Of a DNA stretch of 64,000 nt, positions 8,359-16,112 are shown one piece after another. The notes under the pieces are model-generated. The model did no database searches. It worked only from the letters and a program-made list of their open reading frames with translations, and was not told the origin of the DNA. This DNA is from UTCFX2 sp002050125 (GTDB lineage Bacteria; Chloroflexota; Anaerolineae; Anaerolineales; UBA4823), in assembly GCA_027494035.1 (NCBI GenBank), contig JAOSJQ010000001.1, forward strand, positions 1,612,001-1,676,000, written 5' to 3'. Each line of letters opens with the position of its first letter. The first letter of the stretch is position 1. Position numbers and translations under genes: made by a program.

Positions 8359-9336
8359 TCACGCATCTTTCTGGTAAAGATCGTCGATCTTGCACATGCC
8401 CGAAATGGGCGAGCAGGCGCGCCACATCGGGCAGGTGATAAAGACGACGATGAGGACGCCCACGAGGAGGATTTTGGTCAAGATCAACAAACCGAAAGTG
8501 GAGGTTGTCAGCGCGGTAAAGCTCAACCCGACATAGCGGTAAGCCTGGATGAGACCCGTGACAATCAACGTGGGCAGGATGATGCGCACTGCAACCCGAA
8601 AGCGTTCGAGCTGCTGGCTGGCGGCTAAAACCACCGGCAGCGAAACAATCGAACGCGCTGCTGGGACGGTGATAAAAATATTCCACACCGCGCCGCCAAA
8701 CCACAAGCTAAAGGCAGCCAGGTGTATCCCGCGCACCAGCAGCGGCAAGGGCTGTCCACCTTGGGTCAGGAACACGTCAAAAGTTGCTTGGACAAACGCA
8801 TTGATTACCAACAGAGCCAGCAGCAACCGGGCGGTGAGGCGCTCGCTGAAAGGATCGTCCGGTTTGACGCGCCGGAAAATGTCAAAGCCAGCAGCCAACG
8901 CAATGGCTGCGAGTAAGATCGCCTCGAACCAGACCAACCCGCCCGCGATCCCCCAGCGCGCAAAACGGAGCAGGTCATAGCCGGCGGTCAGGATGAACAC
9001 CGGTAAAGCAAATTGCATCAGTTTGCGGAAACGGGCAAACTCGCCCGTGGTAAAGCGCGCAAAAGCGGAGCGATGTTCGGGGCGCTCTGCCGGTTCGGTG
9101 AACAGCGCCTTCCACATGGTTCCCCCAGCCAGAAAGGCGAAGCTGACCAGGTGCAGCCAGCGCGGGATAACCTGCAGCCAGGCGCCTGCGCCGTGAGTGG
9201 TCATTGTCAGCCAGACGCCGACAAAAGAAGCGATGCTGATAACGGTCAGCGCTACCTTGGGCAGTACGTATTTATCCAGCAGGTGCGTCGAAGCCGTTAC
9301 CGGAACGGAGGATTGGATCGTGTTTGTATTGTTCAT
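8359..9336 (-). CDS. CopD-like eight-helix membrane protein with cysteine-rich C-terminus
   Basis: The start is placed at MNNTNTIQSS (9336), giving 325 residues; the longer frame upstream is compositionally poor and runs through mrp. About eight hydrophobic helices carry two internal repeats: RWLHLVSFAFLAGGTMWKAL near residue 63 and RGIHLAAFSLWFGGAVWNIF near 208. The H..(S/A)..W.GG pattern is typical of CopD and related heme/copper proteins. The tail after the last helix has four cysteines in 14 residues (CPMWRAC, then a single C at SGMC). It overlaps the mrp stop by 4 bp. A role in copper supply to NirK or heme handling is inference. Confidence 0.7.
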   Translation of the reverse strand: MNNTNTIQSSVPVTASTHLLDKYVLPKVALTVISIASFVGVWLTMTTHGAGAWLQVIPRWLHLVSFAFLAGGTMWKALFTEPAERPEHRSAFARFTTGEFARFRKLMQFALPVFILTAGYDLLRFARWGIAGGLVWFEAILLAAIALAAGFDIFRRVKPDDPFSERLTARLLLALLVINAFVQATFDVFLTQGGQPLPLLVRGIHLAAFSLWFGGAVWNIFITVPAARSIVSLPVVLAASQQLERFRVAVRIILPTLIVTGLIQAYRYVGLSFTALTTSTFGLLILTKILLVGVLIVVFITCPMWRACSPISGMCKIDDLYQKDA

Positions 9337-10396
9337 GATTCGATCTCCAGAACCGCCTGGGTTAAGCCCAGGCGATCCACAACAGACTGGGCAAGGTCGT
9401 GGAACACTGCGCTTGAGGTTGTTTTCGGGTCGAGAACCGCGGGCAGCCCTCGATCCGAGTCCTCGCGGATCGCCGTCTCCAGGGGCAGCTCCGCCAGCAG
9501 CGGCAAACCGAATTCGTCTGCCAGCTTCTTGGCGCCGCCCTGACCGAAGATATGGTGCAGGTGGTCGCAATCGGGGCAGCGGAAATAGCTCATGTTCTCG
9601 ACCAGTCCAAACACAGGTACGTTGACTTTCTGGAACATTGTCAAGCCTTTGCGGGCGTCATCCAGGGCAACTGGCTGCGGCGTGGAGACGATGATCGCTC
9701 CGCTGATGGGTATTCGCTGCGAGAGCGACAGTTGGGCGTCGCCGGTTCCCGGCGGCAGATCCACGATCAGGACATCCAACTCCCCCAATCCACTTCTTGC
9801 AGGAACTCCCGAATGGCTTTGTCGATCATTGGTCCCCGCCAAATGACTGGGGCGTCTTTTCCGGCAAAACCCAAAGACATTACTTTGACGCCATGGGCTG
9901 TGGCAGGCGCCAGCCTGCCGTTAACCGCCGGCGGAAGCTTTTCAACCCCTAACATGCGCGGGATATTGGGCCCGTGGATATCGGCATCCAGCAAGCCCAC
10001 CCGCAACCCGAATTGAGCCAGCATCACTGCCAGGTTGACCGCCACGGTGCTCTTCCCCACCCCGCCTTTGCCCGAAGCGATCGCCACAACGTGCTGGATC
10101 CCCGGGATCCTTTCGGGTTCCGGCGCGCCGGTAGTGACCTTGCGGGATGGGGCGGGTTTGCCGACTTGTAACTGCACTTCTTCCACACCGGGCACCGCGA
10201 GCGCAGCCCGGGTCACCTCGGCGGCGATCGCGCGCTGAGTATCTTCCGGCAGGTTTGCGATCACCAGACCGATTCTGGCGGTTGCGCCTTCCATTAGAAC
10301 GCCGTGCACCAATCCAAACGAAACGATATCGCGCGAAAAGCCCGGATATTTCACTTCGCGCAGCGCACGGAAAACGGCATCTTTGATCGTATCCAT
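9333..10396 (-). CDS. mrp: Mrp/NBP35-type Fe-S cluster carrier ATPase; one frameshift
   Basis: About 354 residues after repair: an N-terminal MIP18-like domain (residues 1-85), then the deviant Walker A motif SGKGGVGKSTVAVNLA near residue 109 and switch regions DADIHGPNIPRMLG and DLPPGTGDAQL. A CPDC pair near residue 269 is the expected bridging-cluster site. Mrp/ApbC proteins bind and transfer Fe-S clusters. The frame breaks at a 5-base C run (9782-9786); adding one base joins EVDWG to ELDVLIVDLPPG. It overlaps the CopD-like start and follows the MIP18 gene by 18 bp, an Fe-S maturation grouping within the NO cluster. Confidence 0.88.
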
Positions 10397-10414
10397 GACT
10401 TATCTTCCGATCCC

Positions 10415-10738
10415 TCACAAACCCAACTGGGCGCGCCCTTTGGGGGAAATCATCAGCGAGTTCCAGGGCGGATCCCAAACGAGCTCAACCGAGACGCCGG
10501 TGATGCCCGGAACCGAGCGCCACAACACCCGCTCGATTTCTTGCGCAAAACTGGCATGGAGCGGGCAGCCGGGTGTAGTGAGAGTCATTACAATTTTAAG
10601 GCGGCCTTCCTCCGTGATCTCTGTGCTGTAGATCAGACCCAGATCAACGATGTTGATCCCCAATTCGGGGTCGATGACTTCCGACAACGCCGCGGTGATC
10701 AGCTCTTCTACAATGGGGGTGGATAACAGTTCGGTCAT
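10415..10738 (-). CDS. MIP18-family metal-sulfur cluster assembly factor (SufT/PaaD-like)
   Basis: A 107-residue protein with the DUF59/MIP18 signature EVIDPELGINIVDLGLIY and MTLTTPGCPLHASF, whose conserved cysteine lies in TPGCPL. The late VSVELVWDPPW is also diagnostic. These proteins help insert Fe-S clusters. The start at 10738 overlaps the ferredoxin stop (ATGA), so the two are co-translated. With Mrp next door, it likely forms the cluster-repair part of the NO-responsive operon. Confidence 0.9.
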   Translation of the reverse strand: MTELLSTPIVEELITAALSEVIDPELGINIVDLGLIYSTEITEEGRLKIVMTLTTPGCPLHASFAQEIERVLWRSVPGITGVSVELVWDPPWNSLMISPKGRAQLGL

Positions 10739-10959
10739 ATATCGCTCCCCAGCACAATCTGGTACGGCAAGGAGATCGCCTCGACTGGACAGATTGACTC
10801 GCAGATCCCACAGTAGTTGCATGCCTCCGGGTCTGCGACGGCCGCAACGTTTGTGGTGAAGAGCTCCAGGACATCTGTAGGGCAGGCGTCGACGCAATCG
10901 CCGCAACCCGTGCAGACTTCGTCATCGATTTGAGGGGTCCAGATTGTCATATCATTCAT
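10735..10959 (-). CDS. 2x[4Fe-4S] ferredoxin
   Basis: A 74-residue protein with two cluster motifs: CTGCGDCVDACP (residues 16-27) and CNYCGICESICP (47-58), both full CxxCxxCxxxCP sets. It is the first gene of the operon that runs down to the NnrS-like gene. The perfect FNR/DNR-type box at 11052-11065 lies about 100 bp upstream. It probably supplies electrons or clusters to Mrp/MIP18, or to a reductase that handles NO damage; the partner is not shown by the sequence. Confidence 0.9.
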   Translation of the reverse strand: MNDMTIWTPQIDDEVCTGCGDCVDACPTDVLELFTTNVAAVADPEACNYCGICESICPVEAISLPYQIVLGSDI

Positions 10960-11051
10960 CGTTCACCAATTCCTTTTCTTAGCAAACTCATAGCCGTCTG
11001 CCAGCCACTTGTTTGCTGCTACCAGGATAACTGGTGAAAAAAACTTCTGCC

Positions 11052-11065
11052 TTGATATTAATCAA
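11052..11065 (-). promoter_or_regulatory. Perfect FNR/DNR-type box (TTGAT-N4-ATCAA) upstream of the ferredoxin operon
   Basis: TTGATATTAATCAA matches the consensus in all ten fixed bases. It lies between the nirK stop and the ferredoxin start. A weak -10-like TTATCC on the minus strand (11030-11025) is centred 31 bp downstream of the box centre, close to class II activator geometry (box at -41.5). The likely ligand is the CRP/FNR protein encoded at 12758-13435. Confidence 0.8.
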
Positions 11066-11072
11066 GTGCGCG

Positions 11073-12566
11073 TTATGGGTTTGCCGGTCCCTTACGAAAG
11101 ATGTCGGGTTGTTCCGGTCCTTCCACGACCAGATAGCCTACCAGACCGCGCTCCGTGCGGCTGAGTGCATGATCCACCAGAAGATAGGTCCCCGGAACAT
11201 CCACGCGAAACTCGACCATGACCGCGCCGCCAGGCGGAACGGTTACGGTTTGTACATTAGTCAAAGGAGCGCTGGTGAGCGAGGCGAAGCTGTACACCCG
11301 ATCGAAGATTTCACCGATGACGTGGAACGACGAGGTCTTGTTCGGACCGCCAACGCCGAAGAAAATGCGCACGACCTCGCCCACTTTGGCGGTGAGGACG
11401 TTTTCGTCTTTCGTCAGACCTTTATCTGACCCGTTAAAGATGTAATATTCGGGCATCTCGTGGCTCATCTTATCGGCGCTGAAATCGAGCTGCCCCGTTG
11501 AGCCATAAGCCTGTTCGGTATACAGTTCGCCCTGCATAACGTAATATTCCTTATCAACCGGCGGCAAACCTTCTTCCGGCTCGACCAGGATCATGCCGTA
11601 CATGCCGTTGCTGATGTGGTGCGGTACGCTGGGCGTGGCGCAATGATAGACATACAAGCCCACCGCTAACGGCTTGAAGGTGAAAACATTTTCTTCCCCG
11701 GGTTTGGTTTCGGTATAGACCATCCCTCCGCCAGGACCGTTGACTGCGTGCAGATCGATCGAATGCGAAAACAGGCTTTCAGCCGCGTTGGACAGTTTCA
11801 ATTCGACGGTATCGCCCAGGCGGACGCGCAACATGGGGCCCGGCACGGTGCCGTTGAAGGTGAAGTAACCGTAAGTTGTGCCATCGGACAACTGACCGAT
11901 CACTTCCTTGGCTTCCAGTTCGACCCTTACAATTTGCGGTTCGCGTTCGCCGATCTCCGCCGGGATATCCGCGGGATGATGGACAACGTTCTCGCCCTGG
12001 GCAACCTGAGCTGTCGTTCCAGAGGCTGCCTCCCCCACTTGCAGCGTCCCCCACATGCCTGCCTGGCGATGACCCGGGACCGCGCAGTAATAGACGTAGC
12101 TGCCCGCCTGATCGACCGTGAACTTCAGCGTTACTTGCGTTCCTTTTTCTGTCATTTGACCGGTGGTTTGGTTGAACTCATCAATCGTCAGGTCGTGCAG
12201 CATGCCATCGCCATTGATCACGGTGATTTCAACCGTGTCTCCGGGTTTGGCGGTCAGGGTGGGGTTGACAACCCCGTCAATGTCGCCGCCTTTACCGATG
12301 AAAGCCAACCCATACGTGTCGCTGCTGGTTACCAACGTGTAAGAGACATTCGCCTCGGTTTGGGCTATGGGTTCGGCTTGTTGGGCTTGCGGCTCCGATG
12401 GTTGAACTTGCGCCGCTGGTTGTTGGGCTATTGGCGCCGGTTGTTGGAGCGTTTTCTTTTCTTTTGTGGTGGGCGGTGGAGTGATCGTGCTGCTTTTTCC
12501 CGCACATGCACTGAGAACAAAGACGGCTGCCAGCAAAAGCCCGATCATGTTTCTAGTAGCTTTCAT
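11073..12566 (-). CDS. nirK: Copper nitrite reductase NirK with an extra N-terminal cupredoxin, lipoprotein
   Basis: 497 residues with a lipobox LSAC (Cys21), then a Pro/Gln-rich linker to about residue 70. A first cupredoxin (about 75-180) has YVYYCAVPGHRQAGM, an intact type 1 copper set. The two NirK domains follow: HSIDLHAVNGPGGG carries the active-site Asp and type 2 copper His, VYHCATPSVPHHISNGMYG the type 1 ligands, and SFHVIGEIFDRVY the second catalytic His. The enzyme reduces nitrite to NO outside the membrane. The extra cupredoxin may serve as a built-in electron donor. A perfect FNR/DNR box sits about 175 bp upstream. Confidence 0.9.
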   Translation of the reverse strand: MKATRNMIGLLLAAVFVLSACAGKSSTITPPPTTKEKKTLQQPAPIAQQPAAQVQPSEPQAQQAEPIAQTEANVSYTLVTSSDTYGLAFIGKGGDIDGVVNPTLTAKPGDTVEITVINGDGMLHDLTIDEFNQTTGQMTEKGTQVTLKFTVDQAGSYVYYCAVPGHRQAGMWGTLQVGEAASGTTAQVAQGENVVHHPADIPAEIGEREPQIVRVELEAKEVIGQLSDGTTYGYFTFNGTVPGPMLRVRLGDTVELKLSNAAESLFSHSIDLHAVNGPGGGMVYTETKPGEENVFTFKPLAVGLYVYHCATPSVPHHISNGMYGMILVEPEEGLPPVDKEYYVMQGELYTEQAYGSTGQLDFSADKMSHEMPEYYIFNGSDKGLTKDENVLTAKVGEVVRIFFGVGGPNKTSSFHVIGEIFDRVYSFASLTSAPLTNVQTVTVPPGGAVMVEFRVDVPGTYLLVDHALSRTERGLVGYLVVEGPEQPDIFRKGPANP

Positions 12567-12738
12567 TACAGTCTTTCCCTTCTCATCCTAAGAATATCTA
12601 AAGTCTGATTTTCTGAGGCGCTTGTGTTGCACACTTGATCCTCAGCCGGTCGATTAAAGAATCAAACGCTGCCGAGGCGCGAACCAAACAAGCCCCAAAA
12701 CAACGATGTAAGCTTAGGTAATTAATTCGGATGTGTAA

Positions 12739-12752
12739 TTGATTTTAATCAA
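12739..12752 (-). promoter_or_regulatory. Perfect FNR/DNR-type box upstream of nirK
   Basis: TTGATTTTAATCAA is a perfect TTGAT-N4-ATCAA palindrome, 6 bp past the regulator's stop and 173 bp before the nirK start. With the box at 11052 it suggests that nirK and the ferredoxin operon respond to the same activator. I see no strong -10 at the ideal distance (weak TTACAT at 12711-12706). Confidence 0.78.
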
Positions 12753-12757
12753 GTTGG

Positions 12758-13435
12758 TTAAAGTTGCGCTTGTTGGCGGAGAACTTCCAGATCGGTGATG
12801 ACGATGCGATGGCGGTTAAAACTGATGGCGCCGGCGATTTCCAGGGCGCGCAGCGAGCGGCTGATGGATTCGGGCGTCGTTGCCAGGTAGTTTGCAATGA
12901 GCGCCCGGGTGACGGCTGGATGAGCCAGGGCGGGGTCTTCGATTTGTTCCACCAAAAAGCGGGCGAGCCGGGCTGTGACCGTGCGCAAAGCCAAGTCTTC
13001 CACCTGAACCGTCAGTGCGCGCATGCGCCCCACCAGTCCCTGGATGACCGCCAGGCTCAGTTCGTGGTCTTCCTGAAGCGCGCGGTTGAATACCTCCCCC
13101 GAAATGACCCAGGCTTCTACGTCTGTAACAGCCATCGCGCTGGCGGCGTTGGGCGCATTATCCAGAGCAGCCAGTTCGTTGAAAGCCTCGCCAGGACCAA
13201 CGAACCGCAGGATGTACTCCTGACCCTCGGGGGAGAGCTTATAAAGCTTGACGTGACCTTTTTCCAATCCCCACAAACCCGCCGATCCTTCTCCCTCCAG
13301 GAAAATAATCTGTCCCGCAGAAAAAGAGCGGCAGATTGCCCCCTCAGCCAGGCGTTTCAAGTGGATTTCAGAAATGTGAAAAAAACTGGGAATACGTTGC
13401 AATAATTTCAGCAAAGGAATGCTATCCTCACTCAT
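12758..13435 (-). CDS. CRP/FNR-family regulator, DNR-like
   Basis: About 225 residues from MSEDSIPLL; a longer in-frame start at 13495 is less likely. It has a cyclic-nucleotide-type sensor barrel (residues 15-130), a dimer helix and a C-terminal HTH with recognition helix TTPESISRSLRALE. Its E-x2-S-R spacing is that of FNR, which reads TTGAT half-sites exactly like the two perfect boxes nearby. The N-terminus lacks the FNR cysteine cluster, so it is more like DNR/NnrR (NO-sensing, heme) than an O2 sensor; that is inference. It is divergent from usp, with repeat element B in between. Confidence 0.85.
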   Translation of the reverse strand: MSEDSIPLLKLLQRIPSFFHISEIHLKRLAEGAICRSFSAGQIIFLEGEGSAGLWGLEKGHVKLYKLSPEGQEYILRFVGPGEAFNELAALDNAPNAASAMAVTDVEAWVISGEVFNRALQEDHELSLAVIQGLVGRMRALTVQVEDLALRTVTARLARFLVEQIEDPALAHPAVTRALIANYLATTPESISRSLRALEIAGAISFNRHRIVITDLEVLRQQAQL

Positions 13436-13528
13436 CCGCCTGGCGCCAGTTTGTTGTGGAAATCGTTGCTCTCGCCAATGATAACCGATAAACACCCGGG
13501 CTGGTCATGTAAATCCTTTGGCAGTAAG

Positions 13529-13580
13529 AAAATCCACCAAATTGCTTAAGGAATTTCCGCATTTATTGGATGACAGATCC
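13529..13580 (+). promoter_or_regulatory. 52-bp repeated element, copy B, in the regulator/usp divergent promoter
   Basis: Ungapped match to the element at 4583-4634 at about 41 of 52 positions. It lies about 95 bp from the regulator start and 76 bp from usp, so it could serve either or both. The inverted repeat is TCCG-N7-TGGA in this copy. Confidence 0.5.
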
Positions 13581-13655
13581 GGCGGGATAAGTTAAGCTTG
13601 ACGTACTCAACAGGTGATGAGAAATAGAAGGCAAAGCTCTCATTTGGAGGCGACG

Positions 13656-14195
13656 ATGGTTCAAAGGATTTTGGTGCCGTTAGACGGTTCTAAGCGGGCA
13701 GAGTCAGCCCTGCCTTTGGCTTGTTCACTTGCGAGCAAAGACGACGCCCAAATGATCCTGCTCCACATTTTGGAGTACCCCTCCGAGGTGTATTCGGGTT
13801 TGGCGTATTCAGGATTCGCCCCCCGGCCTCTTGCAGACCCCGCAGTGAATGAAAAGACCCAGGAGAAGAAAGAAGCCATCTACAACAAGGTGAAAGGCTA
13901 CCTGGAAGAGACGGCTGCGAGAATCGGCTCCAGCGCGCTAAGCGTATCGATTGAAATTCACGAAGGCCCGGTCGTTGAAACGATATTAAGTTCTATCGAG
14001 AAATTGGGGGTCAATCTGATTGTAATGTCGTCAACCGGCGAAGATCGCAGCCCGTGGATGTTAGGCGCCATCGCGGATCGCATCTTACGCGAAGCCTATG
14101 CGCCGGTGGTGCTGTTGAGAGAAGGTCCCGGCGGTTTGGGTCCGGATTGCCCCGCCCTCCAGGGAGAATCTTTGCCGAAACTTATCGAAAGCTAG
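13656..14195 (+). CDS. Universal stress protein (UspA family)
   Basis: The start is MVQRILVPLDGSKRAESALP at 13656, 6-8 bp after a GGAGG site; an upstream in-frame ATG at 13614 lacks one. 179 residues with the classic Usp opening strand, and VMSSTGEDRSPWMLGAIADRI near the end in place of the usual G-2x-G-9x-G(S/T) nucleotide loop. Usp proteins help survival under starvation, NO or low oxygen. It is divergent from the DNR-like regulator and leads into the AhpD-like gene 22 bp downstream. Confidence 0.9.
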   Translation: MVQRILVPLDGSKRAESALPLACSLASKDDAQMILLHILEYPSEVYSGLAYSGFAPRPLADPAVNEKTQEKKEAIYNKVKGYLEETAARIGSSALSVSIEIHEGPVVETILSSIEKLGVNLIVMSSTGEDRSPWMLGAIADRILREAYAPVVLLREGPGGLGPDCPALQGESLPKLIES

Positions 14196-14217
14196 AATGA
14201 ATAGAGAGGATAATGGT

Positions 14218-14718
14218 ATGGACAAGAGCAATGAGCAACGCATTAAGTATTCCGAACTGACGCCAGCCGGCATCGAGCCGCTGATCAAACTCGAGGCTTA
14301 CATCAAGCACTCGGGGTTGGAGTCAGAGCTGGTAGAGCTGGTAAAATTGCGCGCCTCCCAGATCAACGGCTGCGCCTTTTGTATTGATATGCACACCAAG
14401 GATGCGCGCAGCCACGGAGAAAGCGAACAACGCCTGTATGGGATAAGCGCCTGGCACGAGTCGTCTTTCTACACCGAGCGTGAGCGGGCAGCCCTCGCCT
14501 GGTGCGAAGCGGTCACAAAAGTCAGCGAGAGCCATGTGCCGCTGGAAGTCTACGAGCAAACCCGCCAGCAGTTCAGCGAAAAGGAGCTGGTGGACCTGAC
14601 GCTGGCAGTGATCGCGATCAATTCCTGGAACCGCCTGGCGATCAGCTTCCGCACCCCGCCTGGCTCTTATCAACCCGACCACCCGGTCGCGCAAAAAACG
14701 GTCCTGAGCAGGAATTGA
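14218..14718 (+). CDS. Carboxymuconolactone decarboxylase/AhpD-like peroxidase-fold protein
   Basis: 166 residues from MDKSNEQRIKY (14218), preceded by GAGAGGATAATGG. The core motif ELVKLRASQINGCAFCIDMH holds the CxxC-x3-H set of AhpD-like alkylhydroperoxidases, where the two cysteines are redox-active. ERERAALAWCEAVT is also family-typical. It probably reduces peroxides or acts in thiol redox balance. Second gene of the usp operon. Confidence 0.88.
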   Translation: MDKSNEQRIKYSELTPAGIEPLIKLEAYIKHSGLESELVELVKLRASQINGCAFCIDMHTKDARSHGESEQRLYGISAWHESSFYTERERAALAWCEAVTKVSESHVPLEVYEQTRQQFSEKELVDLTLAVIAINSWNRLAISFRTPPGSYQPDHPVAQKTVLSRN

Positions 14719-14779
14719 TCTCAGGATGGCTTGAGTGAGCCTTTGCTGGATGTTTTTCTGAAAGCAGCGAGCGAATCTG

Positions 14780-15712
14780 TTGGCGTCATACTCCTTTTCG
14801 CTCGAACCTACACCGCCTTTCCGGCTCGACCTGACCGCCTGGATTCTATGCCGCCGCCCCGATAACCTGGTTGACCGCTGGGATGGACAGGTTTATCGGC
14901 GGGTGCTGGTTTTGAATGACAAGCCGGTTGAAATAGAGGTTACGCAGGTGAGCGCGCCGGATGCGCCGCGATTGAAGGTTATACTGAACGGCGCCGGCGC
15001 TGACCCTGGGTTGGAGCCGCTGGCTTCCGCCGCGCTGGAGCGTTTATTGGGCATTCGCATTGACTTGAGTGAGTTCTACCGGTTTGCGGAGAGCCGCGCC
15101 GACCTGAAGTATCTGGCTGACCGGTTTCAGGGTTCAAAACCGCCCCGCTTTCCGACTTACTTCGAAACTCTAGCCAATGCGATTGCCTGCCAGCAGCTTT
15201 CGCTCACTGTGGGAATTCGACTGCTCAACCGCCTGTCACAGGCGTATGGGCAGTCTCTCCGCACGGAGGCAGGCGTCTTTTACTCCTTTCCCCGCCCCGA
15301 GGACCTGGCAGGCGCGCAGGTTGAAGACCTGCGCCAGATCGGTTACAGCAACCAGAAGGGGCGCTATTTGATCGGTCTGGCACAGGCGATTGCGGATCGC
15401 CAGCTTAACCTGGATGAGATTGAAATACTGGAAGACAGCGCGGCAATTGAACAGTTGCGCAGCATCAAAGGGGTGGGGCGCTGGACGGCAGAATATTTCC
15501 TGCTGCGCGGCTTGGGGCGGACGCACATCTTCCCGGGGGACGATGTTGGCGCGCGCAATCACTTGCAGCGCTGGCTGGGCTTGCCCGACCGCTTGGACTA
15601 CACGAGCGTTCACCAGACGCTCGCAGATTGGTCAGGGTACGGCGGGCTGGTCTATTTTCATTTGCTTTTGAAGAGCCTGGCAGAAACAGGAAACATACTG
15701 GAGTTTGAATAA
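14780..15712 (+). CDS. DNA glycosylase of the HhH-GPD family (AlkA/3-methyladenine glycosylase II type)
   Basis: 310 residues from a TTG start. An N-terminal beta domain (1-100) precedes the helix-hairpin-helix-GPD domain: ANAIACQQLS near residue 135, then LRSIKGVGRWTAEYFLLRG near 230 and the catalytic aspartate in FPGDDVGARN. These enzymes excise alkylated bases from DNA. The absence of the OGG1/EndoIII lysine before the GPD loop favours an AlkA-type monofunctional enzyme. The TTG start is the only good option before the fold begins but should be treated as approximate. Confidence 0.85.
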   Translation: MASYSFSLEPTPPFRLDLTAWILCRRPDNLVDRWDGQVYRRVLVLNDKPVEIEVTQVSAPDAPRLKVILNGAGADPGLEPLASAALERLLGIRIDLSEFYRFAESRADLKYLADRFQGSKPPRFPTYFETLANAIACQQLSLTVGIRLLNRLSQAYGQSLRTEAGVFYSFPRPEDLAGAQVEDLRQIGYSNQKGRYLIGLAQAIADRQLNLDEIEILEDSAAIEQLRSIKGVGRWTAEYFLLRGLGRTHIFPGDDVGARNHLQRWLGLPDRLDYTSVHQTLADWSGYGGLVYFHLLLKSLAETGNILEFE

Positions 15713-15717
15713 GGGAG

Positions 15718-16068
15718 ATGTCTATGATAAACGTCAAGCGGGTCTATGAAGCTTATAGCGCCGATGACGGCGCGCGTTATCTGGTTGAGCGGTTATGGCC
15801 GCGGGGCATGAAAAAGGAAGACCTGATCATGAACGCCTGGGTTAAAGAGGTCGCTCCCAGTAACGAATTAAGACGCTGGTTCAACCACGATCCGGCGAAG
15901 TGGGGCGAATTCCAACGCCGTTATCGGGCTGAACTGGACGCCAACCCCGAGGCCTGGAAGCCCTTGTTAGACGCTTCCAAAAAAGGCAAGGTGACCCTGT
16001 TGTACTCCGCGCGAGACACCGTGCATAACAACGCGCTTACGCTCAAGTCGTATCTGGAAGAGCATTAG
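15718..16068 (+). CDS. DUF488 family protein (YeaO-like)
   Basis: 116 residues matching DUF488 closely: RYLVERLWPRGMKKEDL near residue 20, WVKEVAPSNELRRWFNHDP near 41, and VTLLYSARDTVHNNA near 92. The family is widespread and uncharacterised; the conserved Arg/Asp/His residues suggest an enzyme. It lies 5 bp after the glycosylase gene and is probably co-transcribed with it and with trpS. Confidence 0.9.
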   Translation: MSMINVKRVYEAYSADDGARYLVERLWPRGMKKEDLIMNAWVKEVAPSNELRRWFNHDPAKWGEFQRRYRAELDANPEAWKPLLDASKKGKVTLLYSARDTVHNNALTLKSYLEEH

Positions 16069-16112
16069 TCTGGCTGATGCGCCCCAGTATTTAACCAAGG
16101 CGGCGATATCGG

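Noticed and set aside
9338..9570. N-terminal extension of the CopD-like protein to 9570
   Set aside because: The extension is low-complexity Arg/Gly/Pro and would overlap mrp by more than 200 bp; the ATG at 9336 makes a normal 4-bp overlap.
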